NCBI RefSeq assembly: GCF_963576545.1
Contig: NC_083653.1
Span: 19,619,639 to 19,683,638, forward strand
Length of the DNA: 64,000 bases
DNA from: Limanda limanda
Taxonomy: Eukaryota > Chordata > Actinopteri > Pleuronectiformes > Pleuronectidae
Reading direction: 5' to 3'
Shown here one piece after another: positions 1-9,660 of the stretch; within the stretch, counting starts at the first letter, position 1, and each line of letters starts with the position of its first letter. The translations under genes and the position numbers were made by a program. Below the pieces are notes generated by a model, which saw only the letters and a list, made by a program, of their open reading frames with translations, was not told the DNA's origin and ran no database searches.

Positions 1-330
1 CAAAGTCTGATACTCCGAGTGAGCGGGCATAGGAACAAAAAGTCACTGTATCAATTAGGCGGTTGCCCTTTATATCTACTAACAACCCATAAGCGCACAG
101 GAAATCTGCCTCTAGCAGGGGAACAGTAACTTTTGCCGTTATTAAGTCCCAGTTGAAAGGTTGATCCCCAAAACACAGCTCCACTTACATTATTCCGTAA
201 GTGAGGCTGGGGCTGCGGTTGGCAGCTTGCAGTGGGGGCCCGTGCCTGTCAGTCAGCATGTCCACTCGTGATGCTGGCAAAACGCTCTTCTGCTCAAGTG
301 TCCACTACAACATGTAGGTAATCAGATCAG
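1..330 (-). mobile_element. Ty3/gypsy retrotransposon pol fragment (protease-RT linker), truncated at window edge
   Basis: On the minus strand, positions 190 to 1 read in one open frame containing VELCFGDQPFNWD, then PLLEADFLCAYGLLVDIKG and RLIDTVTF. This matches the conserved 'WDF..A.V..P.LGADFL...GLLVD' block between protease and reverse transcriptase of fish gypsy elements. Further upstream in the same frame, LQAANRSPSLTYG resembles the end of the aspartic-protease region and is followed by an in-frame TAA at about 194. The Gly usual before ADFL is Glu here. This is an old, broken copy that continues past position 1; no LTR or RT core is visible. Confidence 0.8.
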
Positions 331-1380
331 TAATCAAGTAAACAGTATCATGTTTAACAATGAATAGACTGATTTAACACATCACACTGGAATCACTAAC
401 AGTGGTCACTGGTGGTACCAACGATCAACGTCATTTATGCGTAAGGTCAGATATGCATGCGGAAACAGCTGGAGCCTTATGTCCGTACTCCAGTTGGAGC
501 ATGTGTTCTGAAGGCTTACAGATACAGGCAAAACAAAGCAGTACCACGGGAAATTGTCGGGGGGCAGTGTAGCCAAGTGTGCAAGCCAGATGACCACAAG
601 CCACAAGGAGAAAAATCCACATCGGTGGAACCTATTGAGAAGACTTGGTATGAAACTACAGATATTCATATGTTACTTCGCCCAGACCACAGGTACAAAT
701 AGTCACGTTTGCCTCTTTCTTGTGGGATACATTATATAAACCTCCACCAACATTAACATGATTGCTGTTGTCAGAGACTCTCGAATCTGTGCTGGCCGCT
801 AGTCTAAACCTCCAACGCTGCTGTAAAGATACAACAGGCTTTCACTGCCCCTTCTGCTTCCCCATCTCTTGTTTGCACAGGAGCATCTTATTATCTTTAT
901 AGTGCACATGTCCATGAAGGATCACAACATGTTGAAGAGTGTTTTTATGTTTCTGCTTCTTCATCTTGAACACAGACTTTAAGGGAGGTTTGTTTCGACC
1001 TCTACAGACAAAATGGCAGTTTTCTAAAAAGCTGCCTATACAAAATACCTTCTTGTGTAAAATGTAACTGTATTGTAGGCTCCTCTCACGATACAAATGA
1101 AAGAATTACACCACCTACTGGACAAACCTCTCCTGTTCCTCTTTTTACGGTGAAGACAGGAGCATGATCTGCTTTTAGATTGTCACACGACGGTCACAGA
1201 GCATCAGCCCAATAATAATAATAATAATAATAACATTTATATCATATTAATAATTACAGCAACACCACAAATAATAAAAATCATATTGATAATAATAATA
1301 CCATTAGTAAGAAATTACCCAGAAAAGTATATTATAATTATTATTATTTTTATCGTAAAAAAACAACATTGAGAGACCAG
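331..1380. other. upstream intergenic stretch, nothing recognised
   Basis: Only a short (AAT)n run at about 1209-1234 and AT-rich sequence to 1360 stand out. The open frames near 400-700 on both strands show no family resemblance and have no supporting splice or start context. Confidence 0.6.
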
Positions 1381-1385
1381 CTATT

Positions 1386-1530
1386 TGTAAACTTTGACCT
1401 TCACCTTTGACTGATCGGCTCCAAAACTGAATCATATGGAGGTAACTCCCAAATAATATAGTTTGGTGAAAGTCTGTCCATGTGTTGTTGAGTCATTTTT
1501 TCCCACATACAGGGGTAGGATGCCTTTGCA
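1386..1530. repeat. possible dispersed fish repeat ('tttgaccttcacctttgac...tttggtgaa')
   Basis: The sequence TTTGACCTTCACCTTTGAC followed by TTTGGTGAAAGTCTGTCCAT and GTTGTTGAGTCATTTTTTCCC resembles a widespread dispersed repeat of fish genomes. The match is from memory of the pattern and is degenerate; boundaries are approximate. Confidence 0.35.
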
Positions 1531-2142
1531 GCTATTTGTTAACAAAATTTGTCATAAACTCAAATGTTGACAATATGTAAATGATATGTTCACAGCATAT
1601 TCTTTCGTCCTTTCTGAATTTAGTGTTAAAAAAAATCCCTCAACAGACTGTAAATCTCTTAAATTTTAAAGCTATTTGCTGTTGTGATGACCGGGGACCA
1701 TCACTCTCACTATAGAACCGGCAGGTATGACAATTACGTACACTAAATACATGTTAAACAGCAAGTAAAGATTAAAAAACAAGGAAGAAAAAGTACCTTG
1801 ATTAAAAATATGGATTATGGGTTGCTATGCAACACCATTTAAAATGCCTACTGGGAAATGAGCCTTGGCCCCTCTCTAAACACAAAATTAGAGGCTATGC
1901 CAATTTCTGGCAATGCTGCATTTACAAGAGAAGACAACACTTATTGCTTAAAATGAATCCCCACAGCAGCTGATACTGATAGTCCACTGCTCATAAACAC
2001 TTGGAGGTGTAGGCACAACACAGGAAAGTTATTTTAAAGTGAACATCATTAGACTCAACTGAACAAACTTTCAGGTGAGGGATATTCTGCAGGAACCTAA
2101 GAATTATCAGTGAAACATGCAGAACTAGCTAAGAACTAAGAG

Positions 2143-2236
2143 TTCAGACGTGTCAGGTGACAGTCACATACATTACTGTACATATTAAATATTAAACTAT
2201 ATGTAATGTATGTGACTGTCACCTGACACGTCTGAA
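2143..2236. repeat. perfect palindrome, 34-bp arms with 26-nt loop
   Basis: Arm 2143-2176 begins TTCAGACGTGTCAGGTGACA; its exact reverse complement occupies 2203-2236. No mismatch was found in 34 bp. The loop (2177-2202) is AT-rich. It could be a hairpin MITE or a fold-back left by a rearrangement. No clear target duplication flanks it. Confidence 0.95.
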
Positions 2237-3052
2237 GTGTTACATCTCACATGTTACCATGCTAACATTTGCTAACCAGCACAGCACATGGAATTTTACA
2301 GCTATTTGATCATGAATCACGGCCTTCGATAAATTATGCATTTGACCTAATGAAGAAGAGTTTTACGCCAAATGAAATTAATATAAATTTCCTCCTCAAG
2401 AGAATGTGAATGTCTACCTTTTTGCTTTGACTATCCTGCCAATATTTAAATCTCACAATTCTCTATTTCATGGTGGTACTGGAGGTCAAGGCATGATGAT
2501 GCTCCTATGGCTACAACCATCTCCGTACCAAAGGATTGAATAGCTGTGTGGAAACATTCTCGGGGATAGTTTAATGATAATGTCTGCCCAATTCCTTCAT
2601 AATAATCAAAATAGCAAGTTATCAGTGTGAAATATAAAACTACCAGCCACTTTATATTATCTCTAGATTATGATGTGTTCTGTCAAGAGAACTCCCACAT
2701 TACCTTGGATACACCCTCAAGAGGTTTGAATGTAATCAATTTAACACTCGTGTCCAGTGTTGCCAGATGAACGATAACTTAGCCCTCTGTACGATGCATG
2801 AACAATAATGCATGATGTATGATAATGCTATCATTTTGTGACACTTAGTATTATCAGTTGTAATCTGGAGTGTAAAAAATGGACCACATCTGTGTTTCTG
2901 CATCTCTTGTCACATGAAGTCTTTCCTGCAAATCATGTATGTGATGATATACGTGAACGTCACGTTGTGACAGCGTGACTCGCAAGCTTAAAACAAGTCT
3001 TTCCTGTCTCATGTTTCAAAGTAAGTGCCTTGTGTCTTGAAAAGGATTGTCT
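2237..3052. other. upstream intergenic stretch, nothing recognised
   Basis: AT-rich sequence without a recognisable gene, tandem repeat or transposon terminus on either strand. Confidence 0.5.
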
Positions 3053-3060
3053 CTGTAAAC

Positions 3061-3708
3061 CAGAGGTCTTCAACAGGGGGTCCGTGGAGGTACTGCAGGG
3101 GGGTCGCAAAATCTTTGTTTGATAAGACAATTTTTTTTTTTAATTAAATTTATTTTATTTTTTTTTAATTTTCAAACCAATTTTTTTCCCACAAATTGAA
3201 ATGTCTTTAAATACACATTAACATGCATCCAACATATTGTGAGGCTGATTCCACCCTCTGCCTGACAACTGCCATCCGTCCAAGATTAGATAAGTTGTGA
3301 GCTACCCATCAGGGTCCGACATCTCACTAATGTGGGTGTATGTGTGCCATCCACAGATAGCTTGAGGATTCACTGTCTCTTCTAAATGTTTAAAATAAAA
3401 ACATGAATTTGTGAATTTCTTGAATAGCTCAGTGTTGTATGCAGGATGTATGTTTATAAATGGCAGTGGCATGGCCACCCTGTACCTTGCACATGTTTAA
3501 TTAAATTAAAAACATGAATATATGAACCTTTGTTATATTTGAATAGCTTAGTATTGAATGCACAATAACAGAATAGCTATGCTTCTACATGTCACTAGGC
3601 CCAGTTTAATATAAAACACAATTGTATACAATATATAAAGTAGGGGTCCCTGCTCCATCTGTCCACTAGTTTTGGGGTTCTTGGCCTGAAAAATGTTGAA
3701 GACCCCTG
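3061..3708. mobile_element. non-autonomous hAT-type element with 8-bp target duplication
   Basis: Inverted termini are CAGAGGTCTTCAACA at the left and TGTTGAAGACCCCTG at the right. The flanking octamer ctgtaaac is duplicated exactly at 3053-3060 and 3709-3716. The interior (648 bp element) is AT-rich with a poly-T/A stretch at 3130-3170 and no transposase. An 8-bp duplication plus CAG-type termini fits the hAT superfamily; this termini pattern is common in fish non-autonomous copies. Confidence 0.9.
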
Positions 3709-4045
3709 CTGTAAACTAAATGGCATCGCAACCTCAACACAGATTGGAAATCCCTACTCTGGTTGCGTACGATAATTTCCCTCAAAATACAATCATTTTA
3801 AGCTTCTGGTACGAAACTTGAACATTTCCCATCTGGCAACGCTGCTTGTATCAGAAATACTCAAATAATGGGGGACATGACTGAATTTAAATCTACTGCA
3901 TCACTAGTTGCCAGGCACTCGTCAGTCAGTCTGTCTATACCTGTCTGTCTCTCAATGACATTGCATTGGTCAAGCAAAACACAAACTAGAAATGTAGTAT
4001 TTAGGGTTACAGTTAGAGTGAGTATTTCTGAATGTTATGTAAGTC

Positions 4046-4048
<3 letters not shown>

Positions 4049-4099
<51 letters not shown>
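4049..4099 (+). repeat. (GT)n microsatellite
   Basis: About 25 uninterrupted GT units. The short open frame across it merely translates the repeat as Val-Cys and is not a gene. Confidence 0.98.
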
Positions 4100-4100
<1 letters not shown>

Positions 4101-4620
4101 CAGCCCTTCTCTGTAAAATCGCAGCAGGACGGCCTCCCATGTCTGATCACAAAGCTCTCACATGGACACTCTGAGAGGAATAAAGTGATGATTTAGGGCA
4201 TTTTTTGAATGTTACTGAGCACTTAGCATGCTGTGGAGAAAATGAGAATGCATAAATGATGCAATGAGCTGTAAAATTGCCTTTTGCTTGTTAGAATCTT
4301 TTTCACTGTTTATCCCAGCGGATTTATCTCAGTAATAAATCATGTCTTGAATTGAAGTCATTAGACCTGGTGTGAGTTCTCAGCATAAAGTGTTTTAAAT
4401 TGAACTTTCCACTCATAGCAGAATCAACAACCTAAATAACCCCCAAGTTAACACACTCATAAATCTAACCAGAAGCCTAAGTGTTGCCTGATGTCCAAAG
4501 TGTGTCCAAAGTGCATAATGTTTTTTTGTTATTGAGCTTTTACAAAGTTCAGCTCATTATCAAAAGCAACAAGTTAGACTGTAGGATGAATACATTTTCA
4601 GTGAGGCCTAATGTTTCAGT
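4100..4620. other. intergenic stretch, nothing recognised
   Basis: No gene, tandem array or transposon end is visible; moderately AT-rich single-copy-looking sequence. Confidence 0.5.
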
Positions 4621-4629
4621 GTTTAGCCT

Positions 4630-4850
4630 GGAGTTTAGATCTCCTGGTGGGTTTTCACTGGATTCCCCTGCTTCCTCCCACAGTCCAAAGACATAAAGAC
4701 TTGGGTTAGGTTGTTTGGACACTTTAAATAAAATTGTGAATGGGAGGGGGGAATGTTTGTCCAAGTGAACCCTCCATCACGGCGACAGTCAGCTGGTCCC
4801 AATCCTAACAGGATCAGCAATAAATATAATGGATGGATGATATTTTGCCC
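4630..4850 (+). repeat. degenerate SINE-like repeat body ('CTTCCTCCCACAGTCCAAAGACAT ... ATGGATGGATG')
   Basis: The order CTGCTTCCTCCCACAGTCC, GGTTAGGTTGTTTGG, GGTCCCAATCCTAACAGGAT and a terminal AATGGATGGATG follows a very common teleost short interspersed repeat. No tRNA-like head is visible here, so this is a 5'-truncated copy. Related copies lie at 45231-46384 (split) and 56283-56566. Confidence 0.7.
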
Positions 4851-5024
4851 AAAACTTGCAGTTCCTAATTATTAGAAAAAAATTCCTAATGGGCCAAAAT
4901 ACATGCACACATGGCTACAGGAGCAGTTCAGGTCAAACTTCTGCAGCACAACTGGTTGTTGGGTAGCATCAAGGTTGGATCCCATAACACTGCAAATGTC
5001 CCACTACAGACTCTGGATGAGACC

Positions 5025-5059
5025 AGACCAAGACCACCTCCTCTAAGGGGTCTTGGTCT
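5025..5059. repeat. short inverted repeat
   Basis: AGACCAAGACC at 5025-5035 is exactly inverted as GGTCTTGGTCT at 5049-5059 with a 13-nt loop. It lies just upstream of LINE sequence and may belong to a degenerate repeat. Confidence 0.8.
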
Positions 5060-5125
5060 GCACCTGAAAAGGACCACCAAAGGGGAAGAAAAGTTAATTG
5101 GTCTAGAAGTTCATATATAAAAATC

Positions 5126-5766
5126 TTGAAGTGCTGTGTGGACTGGGTGCACTATTGTTGTCCAGGTGATATAAAGCCACTTCTACTATGGTTTGGATTC
5201 AAACATCTTGATCAAAATGCTGCTGCTCGTAGTTTAACTAAAACAAACGGTAGGTCTCATGTCATGCCAATCCTTGCATCCCTTCACTGGTTGCCAGTTA
5301 AACTCAAGATTGATTTTAAGATTATTTTAAAAACTTTCCAGAGGCTCTGGAATTATCTTTCTGATGACATTAGGCTCGTCAGCTCACTCCCTATCCTTTA
5401 GTCACTGCTCAAAACTTATTTTTATAGGAAAGCATTTTTGTTTCACTTGTAAGTCTGGTGCTTCTGTGTTGTTTAAATATTTTCTTTTATCCTTTTCACC
5501 ACACTTTTACCTACAACTAAATATTATCTAATTTCTTAAATAGGACAGCTTTTGACTCTTATGCCTATGACAGTAGGTGTTTAGTTTAAAAGGGCATAGA
5601 GGTAATGATGTATGATCTACAGAGCCTGGCTTTACTGCCATACAAGCCAGTAGCCAGTCAGATTTATCTTTAGCTTCATGCAGCGTTATTTTTACCATGT
5701 ATTTTGTGAAGCACTCATTAACCTTGTTTGTATAAGTGCTTTATAAATAAAGTTATTAATATTATG
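5126..5766 (+). mobile_element. L2/CR1-like LINE 3' end
   Basis: The + frame contains DQNAAARSLTKTN, then VMPILASLHWLPVKLKIDFK, the widely seen C-terminal reverse-transcriptase motif (QNAAARLLT...LHWLPV..RI.FK) of fish L2/Rex1-like LINEs. Stop codons interrupt the frame from about 5401. The copy ends with a typical tail TAAGTGCTTTATAAATAAAG followed by an ATT-rich end near 5766. It is heavily 5'-truncated and inactive. Confidence 0.8.
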
Positions 5767-6270
5767 ATCTACCTGAACCCCAATCAGCTGTCACAGACAC
5801 GCTGTTGCTAGGCGACAAGCCAACCTTTAAAACCTTCAAAATGATCCTCAGCTTTGACAGGGTGACATCCACCTGCCAGAAATACACACAGGGAGACAGA
5901 CGTTTAAAGCTGGTTTGCCAGCTACAGTCACAGCGAGCAATTCTGTTAGCACTCAAGCCAAGTCAGCTTTGTTTAGCCTGTGTAAGCTGAATTCACACAT
6001 TTGACTCAGAGGACTGTACAATCTGTACAGCATATGATTGGGCAGCTATTAAAGGCTGTTTACTTGTGATGCAGCCAGAACAGCATCTTTTCATGCTCCT
6101 ATTCTCAAGGCCTCTGTTTTCTGCCACTGCTGTTTTAAAGACTCTTTTTATTATCTATTTATTATTTAAATCATTGATTATTCTTCTTATTATTGTATTT
6201 TATTCCATTTAACCACTGGGCCACTATTACTACTTCTATTTCTATTAACTAACATAAACTCCTAGTCCTG
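5767..6270. other. intergenic stretch, nothing recognised
   Basis: AT-rich sequence with ATT-rich runs at 6150-6250; no coding or repeat structure I can name. Confidence 0.5.
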
Positions 6271-6274
6271 TCAT

Positions 6275-6460
6275 GTACAGAGATGTTCTGATGACATTGT
6301 GCTGTGACTTTTGGAGGGTGGACAGGAGGATGAGGAGAGGGGTCTGGTAGATCCCTCTGTGAGTTGGTGTGAGACAAATCCCCTACAACTGAATGGTATG
6401 CAATGAGGGTTGTGGGCGCCACCATCTTCTTCAGTCTGCAGAAAGGAGGCAGAGATAAAT
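6275..6460 (+). mobile_element. possible LINE reverse-transcriptase fragment
   Basis: Reading + frames with frameshifts gives SDDIVL, then GGQEDEERGLVDPSVSWCE and TNPLQLN, resembling the LINE segment after the catalytic aspartates ('ADD...LV.WC..NHLQLN'). Stops and shifts interrupt it. The sequence at 7023-7165 (KLERYTNVRLSTRRT) may be the far end of the same LINE, with the copy at 6560-7022 inserted between; this is inference. Confidence 0.45.
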
Positions 6461-6559
6461 GGACAACAGTCAGAAAACCATCTCTCCTACGAACAAGATG
6501 TCAATCAGCTAACCGAAGCTCATCTCTAGCCACTCGCCCCTTCTCTGCCGCTGAATACC

Positions 6560-7022
6560 TGATGAATCCACATCATCTATGGTACAGCTGTCAAAGTTCT
6601 CAATAAACTTCAGTCCATCCATAACTCTGATGCCCCTCTACCCTCCCCCCTCTTGCTCCTGTGACCACATCACTCCTGTCCTCCAGAACCTCCAATGGCT
6701 CCCGGTCCCTCAGCTTCTGATGCAAACATCCTCCCCCTTCCTCACAGGACCAAGCATCGGACCTGGGGTGACAGAGCCTTCTCTAGCTGCCCCATCCCAC
6801 CTGAACTCTCTCCCCCAACACATCAGAGACTGCACTGAACCGTCCACCTTCAAATCCCTATTTAAAACTCACCTCGTCAGATCTGCTTTCAATGTTTAAT
6901 GATGGTAGGTTTTTATCTACAGTGTATATTTATTTCAAATTATATGTAAAGTGTCTCTGAGTTTCTTGAAAAGCTCTACACAAATGATATTTATTGTCAT
7001 TATTATTATTATTATGATTATT
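6560..7022 (+). mobile_element. second L2-like LINE 3' end
   Basis: The + frame contains CDHITPVLQNLQWLPVPQLL and then LNSLPQHIRDCTEPSTFKSL, the typical end of fish L2-like reverse transcriptases ('HITPVL..LHWLPV...WNSLP..IR...TFK..LKTHL'). It stops at 6899 and is followed by a tail ending in (ATT)n at 6999-7022. Internal deletions are evident, since about 40 residues between the two motifs are compressed. Confidence 0.8.
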
Positions 7023-7170
7023 AACAAGCTGGAGAGGTACACCAACGTGAGGCTGTCTACAAGGAGGACCTGAGCTCATGAGACGTAGGTTCTTTAGTGC
7101 GTGCAATTAACTGCTTCAAATGTTGAATCAGTCAGTTGTTCCATGTTCTATGTTGGGCTTTGCTGGGGGG

Positions 7171-7940
7171 CAGGCATTAAAGCTGAGGATGCAAACAGAC
7201 TTACACTACACTACAATACAATACTCATGTATAAGTACTATAACAGTACATAGTATTCATAGTAAAATTTGTGTGTGCACAAAAGCCTAAAACAACATAA
7301 ACCAAAGAATAATCAGATATATATTACCACAACAAACCAATTCAGCGCACAGAGCACAGCTCCAGAGGAGTTGTCCGATGAACAAAATCATGGAATCATA
7401 GAAATTCTTCATGGTCGCTGAACACTTGTTTATCTCGCGTTGTCCTCTGAGAGCCACTGCATCCAATACGCAGCATTACACATGAGTGTCACTGCAGTCT
7501 CTATGATAACAGTGAAAGGACAAATGAGTTCACCCTTCCTAAACTAATCAGGAAAAACAGTGGTATCCCAAACTACACCCAGGGACATCATTTGGAAATG
7601 GAGGTGAACATAGTTTATTTTCTTAAGTGGTCTCCAGTGGCTCTGTGCGCTTGACGGAACACGTGTTCACTGCAGCAATTTTACACACAACCTAAATGAA
7701 AACTGAAGTCTAACTTGAAACAGTCCCAGTGTTAGAAGACATTTATAACTGCTATTCAATGGTATCTGCAAACTGACACAATACAGTTATCAGAGGTGTT
7801 GTAAATGTATTAATTCAACCTCCTAAGATTAACTATAAGTACAGGCTCAAAAATGTAGACTATTAAACCTAAATTACATCACAAAATTATACAAACAAGA
7901 GTTGAAGCATGTTTTGCAGCCGTGCTACGTTGTGAATGTT
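7171..7940. other. intergenic stretch, nothing recognised
   Basis: No gene or clear repeat. A run of short TAC/TACA motifs lies at 7200-7260. Confidence 0.5.
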
Positions 7941-7942
7941 AT

Positions 7943-8088
7943 CGGTGGAAAGTACAAATATTTGTGTTCAAATGTAGAGAGTAAAGTATAAATTCATCAG
8001 AAAAATAACTACGAAGGTAAAGTACAGATACCTGAAAAATCTAATTAAGTACACTAACAAAGCATTTGCACTTTATTACTTCCCACCT
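7943..8088. repeat. MITE-like 'GGTGGAAAGTAC ... CTTCCCACCTC' element
   Basis: Ends GGTGGAAAGTA and TTACTTCCCACCTCTG are inverted relative to each other, and the interior has repeated AAGTAC/AAAGTA motifs (AGTAAAGTACAGATACCTG). This matches a dispersed teleost repeat whose body is full of 'aagtactgtacttaagtac'. The left terminus is degenerate. Confidence 0.6.
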
Positions 8089-8476
8089 CTGATGGTTATA
8101 CATGTGGTTAAAGCTAACACCCCTTAACAGAACACTGCTGAAGTGTGTTACAGAAAACTTTGTGAAACTGTATGCAGGATAATTCAGGTGTTCACTGTGG
8201 TTCACTGTGGTGTATGTTACATCAGGAACACACACATCCAGTGAAGATGATAATAAACCAACATCATAGGCTGTTATTGCGATCATATCAATAAGTATTA
8301 ATTTTACAGGGGGTCAGCACCATTAACCCACTGTGATGTTTTGATTTGCCAATGTCACTGCAGGCGATCTACAAAAACGCCAGAAGGTGGCGACACATCT
8401 CCACAGTGTAAATGTGCCTCATGCTCCCAGTTTAGAATGGTGCCATTGAATTAGTTTACCTTCAGTCTGAGTGATT
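8089..8476. other. intergenic stretch, nothing recognised
   Basis: Contains only a short direct duplication GTTCACTGTG at about 8191-8210; otherwise no features seen. Confidence 0.5.

Positions 8477-8547
<71 letters not shown>
8477..8547 (+). repeat. compound (TC)n(AC)n microsatellite
   Basis: Eight TC units (8477-8492) followed by about 27 AC units (8493-8547). It abuts the microsatellite-associated repeat that follows. Confidence 0.98.
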
Positions 8548-8553
<6 letters not shown>

Positions 8554-8555
8554 AA

Positions 8556-8870
8556 CACAGTCGTGTCTACTTAACTTCAGATGACTTTCCATTGATTTCC
8601 ATCGATTTCCTGGAAACTCTCACTAACACCTTAATTAGTTCTCTCACTTACACTTACCTAAACCTGACATCATCCTAACCATAACCTAAATCTAAACTTA
8701 ACCTAAACCTGACATCATCCTAACCATAACCTTAACCTAAACTCAACATTAAAAACATATTTCACCTTACAACGTAATGATTTACACTATGGGGACTAGA
8801 TTGTTTTTCCCATCAGGAAGACAAGACCCTATCAACATGAGTTATATTGGGACCACCACCCACATACACA
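8556..8870 (+). repeat. microsatellite-associated dispersed repeat, copy A (with 45-bp internal tandem duplication)
   Basis: Begins with a GTCGTGTCTACTTAACTTC-type start, passes through a CTAACC-rich core and ends with TATGGGGACTAGATTGTTTT and GGAAGACAAGACCC. The arrangement matches a teleost repeat usually found beside (CA)n tracts. The core contains a direct duplication with a 45-bp period: ACCTAAACCTGACATCATCC starts at 8656 and again at 8701. A related copy is at 34560-34790. Confidence 0.65.
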
Positions 8871-8950
8871 GACGTGCACGCACCGGGCGCAGCGCTTTTA
8901 GATCCACCTGTTCACGCGCCTATCCCCTTACTGCTGCTGATAGGTTTGTC

Positions 8951-8993
8951 AGAGAGAGAGAGAGAGAGAGGGAGGGAGAGAGGGAGGGAGAGA

Positions 8994-9083
<90 letters not shown>
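8951..9083 (+). repeat. (GA)n purine tract upstream of cnih3
   Basis: Almost pure AG dinucleotides: interrupted by GGGA units up to about 8997, then essentially perfect to 9083. It sits immediately upstream of the presumed promoter, about 490 bp before the start codon. Long purine/pyrimidine mirror tracts can form triplex (H-DNA) structures and are highly length-variable. Confidence 0.97.
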
Positions 9084-9085
<2 letters not shown>

Positions 9086-9576
9086 GAGAGATCTGGGTTT
9101 ATATTAACGCCTTGTGCACGAAGTGAGGAGCTGCCCTCTCTCTCTGTCTCTCATCAGCACCACACACACAGGATTGTGAATGGATCACCCAGGAACCCTC
9201 CTCTCTCGGGTGCTTTTGCGCAGCAGCCTCGTCCCATCGGTTCCTTGAGGAAACTGCTTCACATGATCATCTCTCCGACGCTCTGGACGCTGGATCATGC
9301 GGAGCGCACTGATCTGAGAGCAGCTTGGACTTCACTCCCGTCGCTGCTGCCGCTGCTGTTTGGAGGACGACGCGCGCCTCACCACCACCTCCATCATCTG
9401 GGGAGGTTTCCTGCAACAATTTGTTGCAAACATTGCGAAGGGCGAAGTCATGGTGCCGGCACCGCCTTGGCTCCTCATGGCACCGTGAGAACTTTCTTCC
9501 TGGCCCCGCTTCTCTCCATCTTTTCTTTTTGGATGTTTGTCAGTGGGATCGTGCTCCTTTGGGGAATCCTCCAATA
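9084..9576 (+). promoter_or_regulatory. presumed cnih3 core promoter / 5' untranslated region
   Basis: This stretch between the GA tract and the start codon is richer in G+C and CpG than its surroundings, with GCG/CGC-containing segments around 9300-9400, as expected for a vertebrate brain-gene 5' end. An AT-rich TATATTA lies at about 9099-9105, but no transcription start can be fixed from sequence alone. It also holds CTG/CCG-type triplets near 9340-9358 and several upstream ATGs. Confidence 0.5.
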
Positions 9577-9577
9577 A
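9263..9577 (+). CDS. upstream open reading frame overlapping the cnih3 start (TAATG)
   Basis: An ATG at 9263 opens a 104-codon frame in the presumed 5' leader, ending with TAA at 9575-9577. The last A is also the first base of the cnih3 ATG, giving TAATG. A second in-frame ATG at 9533 gives a 14-codon version ([14 protein letters not shown]) with the same stop. The C-terminal 30 or so codons are strongly hydrophobic; the rest is rich in Pro, Arg and His and resembles no family I know. Whether it is in the mRNA depends on the transcription start. Most likely it acts, if at all, as a regulatory upstream frame rather than encoding a working protein. Confidence 0.35.
   Translation: MIISPTLWTLDHAERTDLRAAWTSLPSLLPLLFGGRRAPHHHLHHLGRFPATICCKHCEGRSHGAGTALAPHGTVRTFFLAPLLSIFSFWMFVSGIVLLWGILQ
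9450..9488 (+). promoter_or_regulatory. short upstream open reading frames in the cnih3 leader
   Basis: The ATG at 9450 opens a 12-codon frame ending TGA at 9486-9488, with an internal in-frame ATG at 9477. A further ATG at 9297 opens a six-codon frame ending TGA at 9315-9317. With the larger frame at 9263 these make the leader ATG-rich, which normally lowers initiation at the main start. It is an inference that all lie within the transcript. Confidence 0.4.
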
Positions 9578-9654
9578 TGTTCACTTTTGCTGCCTTCTGC
9601 TACATGCTGTCTCTGGTCCTCTGCGTGTCCCTGATCTTCTTTGCAATATGGCAC
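9577..9654 (+). CDS. cnih3: cnih3 coding exon 1 (initiator and first membrane helix)
   Basis: Encodes 26 residues beginning [11 protein letters not shown] and ending FFAIWH, the cornichon signature N-terminus that forms the first membrane helix. The donor GTAAGT starts at 9655 and the exon ends in phase 0. The ATG at 9577 is chosen because it is the first ATG in its frame after the stop at 9310-9312 and falls where family members begin. Its context has A at -3 but T at +4. Family members usually start MAFTF; here Ala2 is absent, which also removes the usual G at +4. The adenine of the ATG is also the last base of an upstream-frame TAA. Confidence 0.96.
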
Positions 9655-9660
9655 GTAAGT

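Noticed and set aside
457..702. Short open frames on both strands after the gypsy fragment as more retrotransposon coding sequence
   Set aside because: No gag, protease or RT motif could be recognised in them.
2143..2236. The perfect hairpin as a microRNA precursor
   Set aside because: Arms are exactly complementary without the usual bulges, and a MITE or fold-back explains it better; no supporting conservation is available.
8777..9577. A 266-codon open frame across the GA tract as a protein-coding gene
   Set aside because: About a third of it is Arg-Glu repeat from the GA microsatellite and it overlaps the cnih3 leader; only its 3' part is kept, as an upstream frame.
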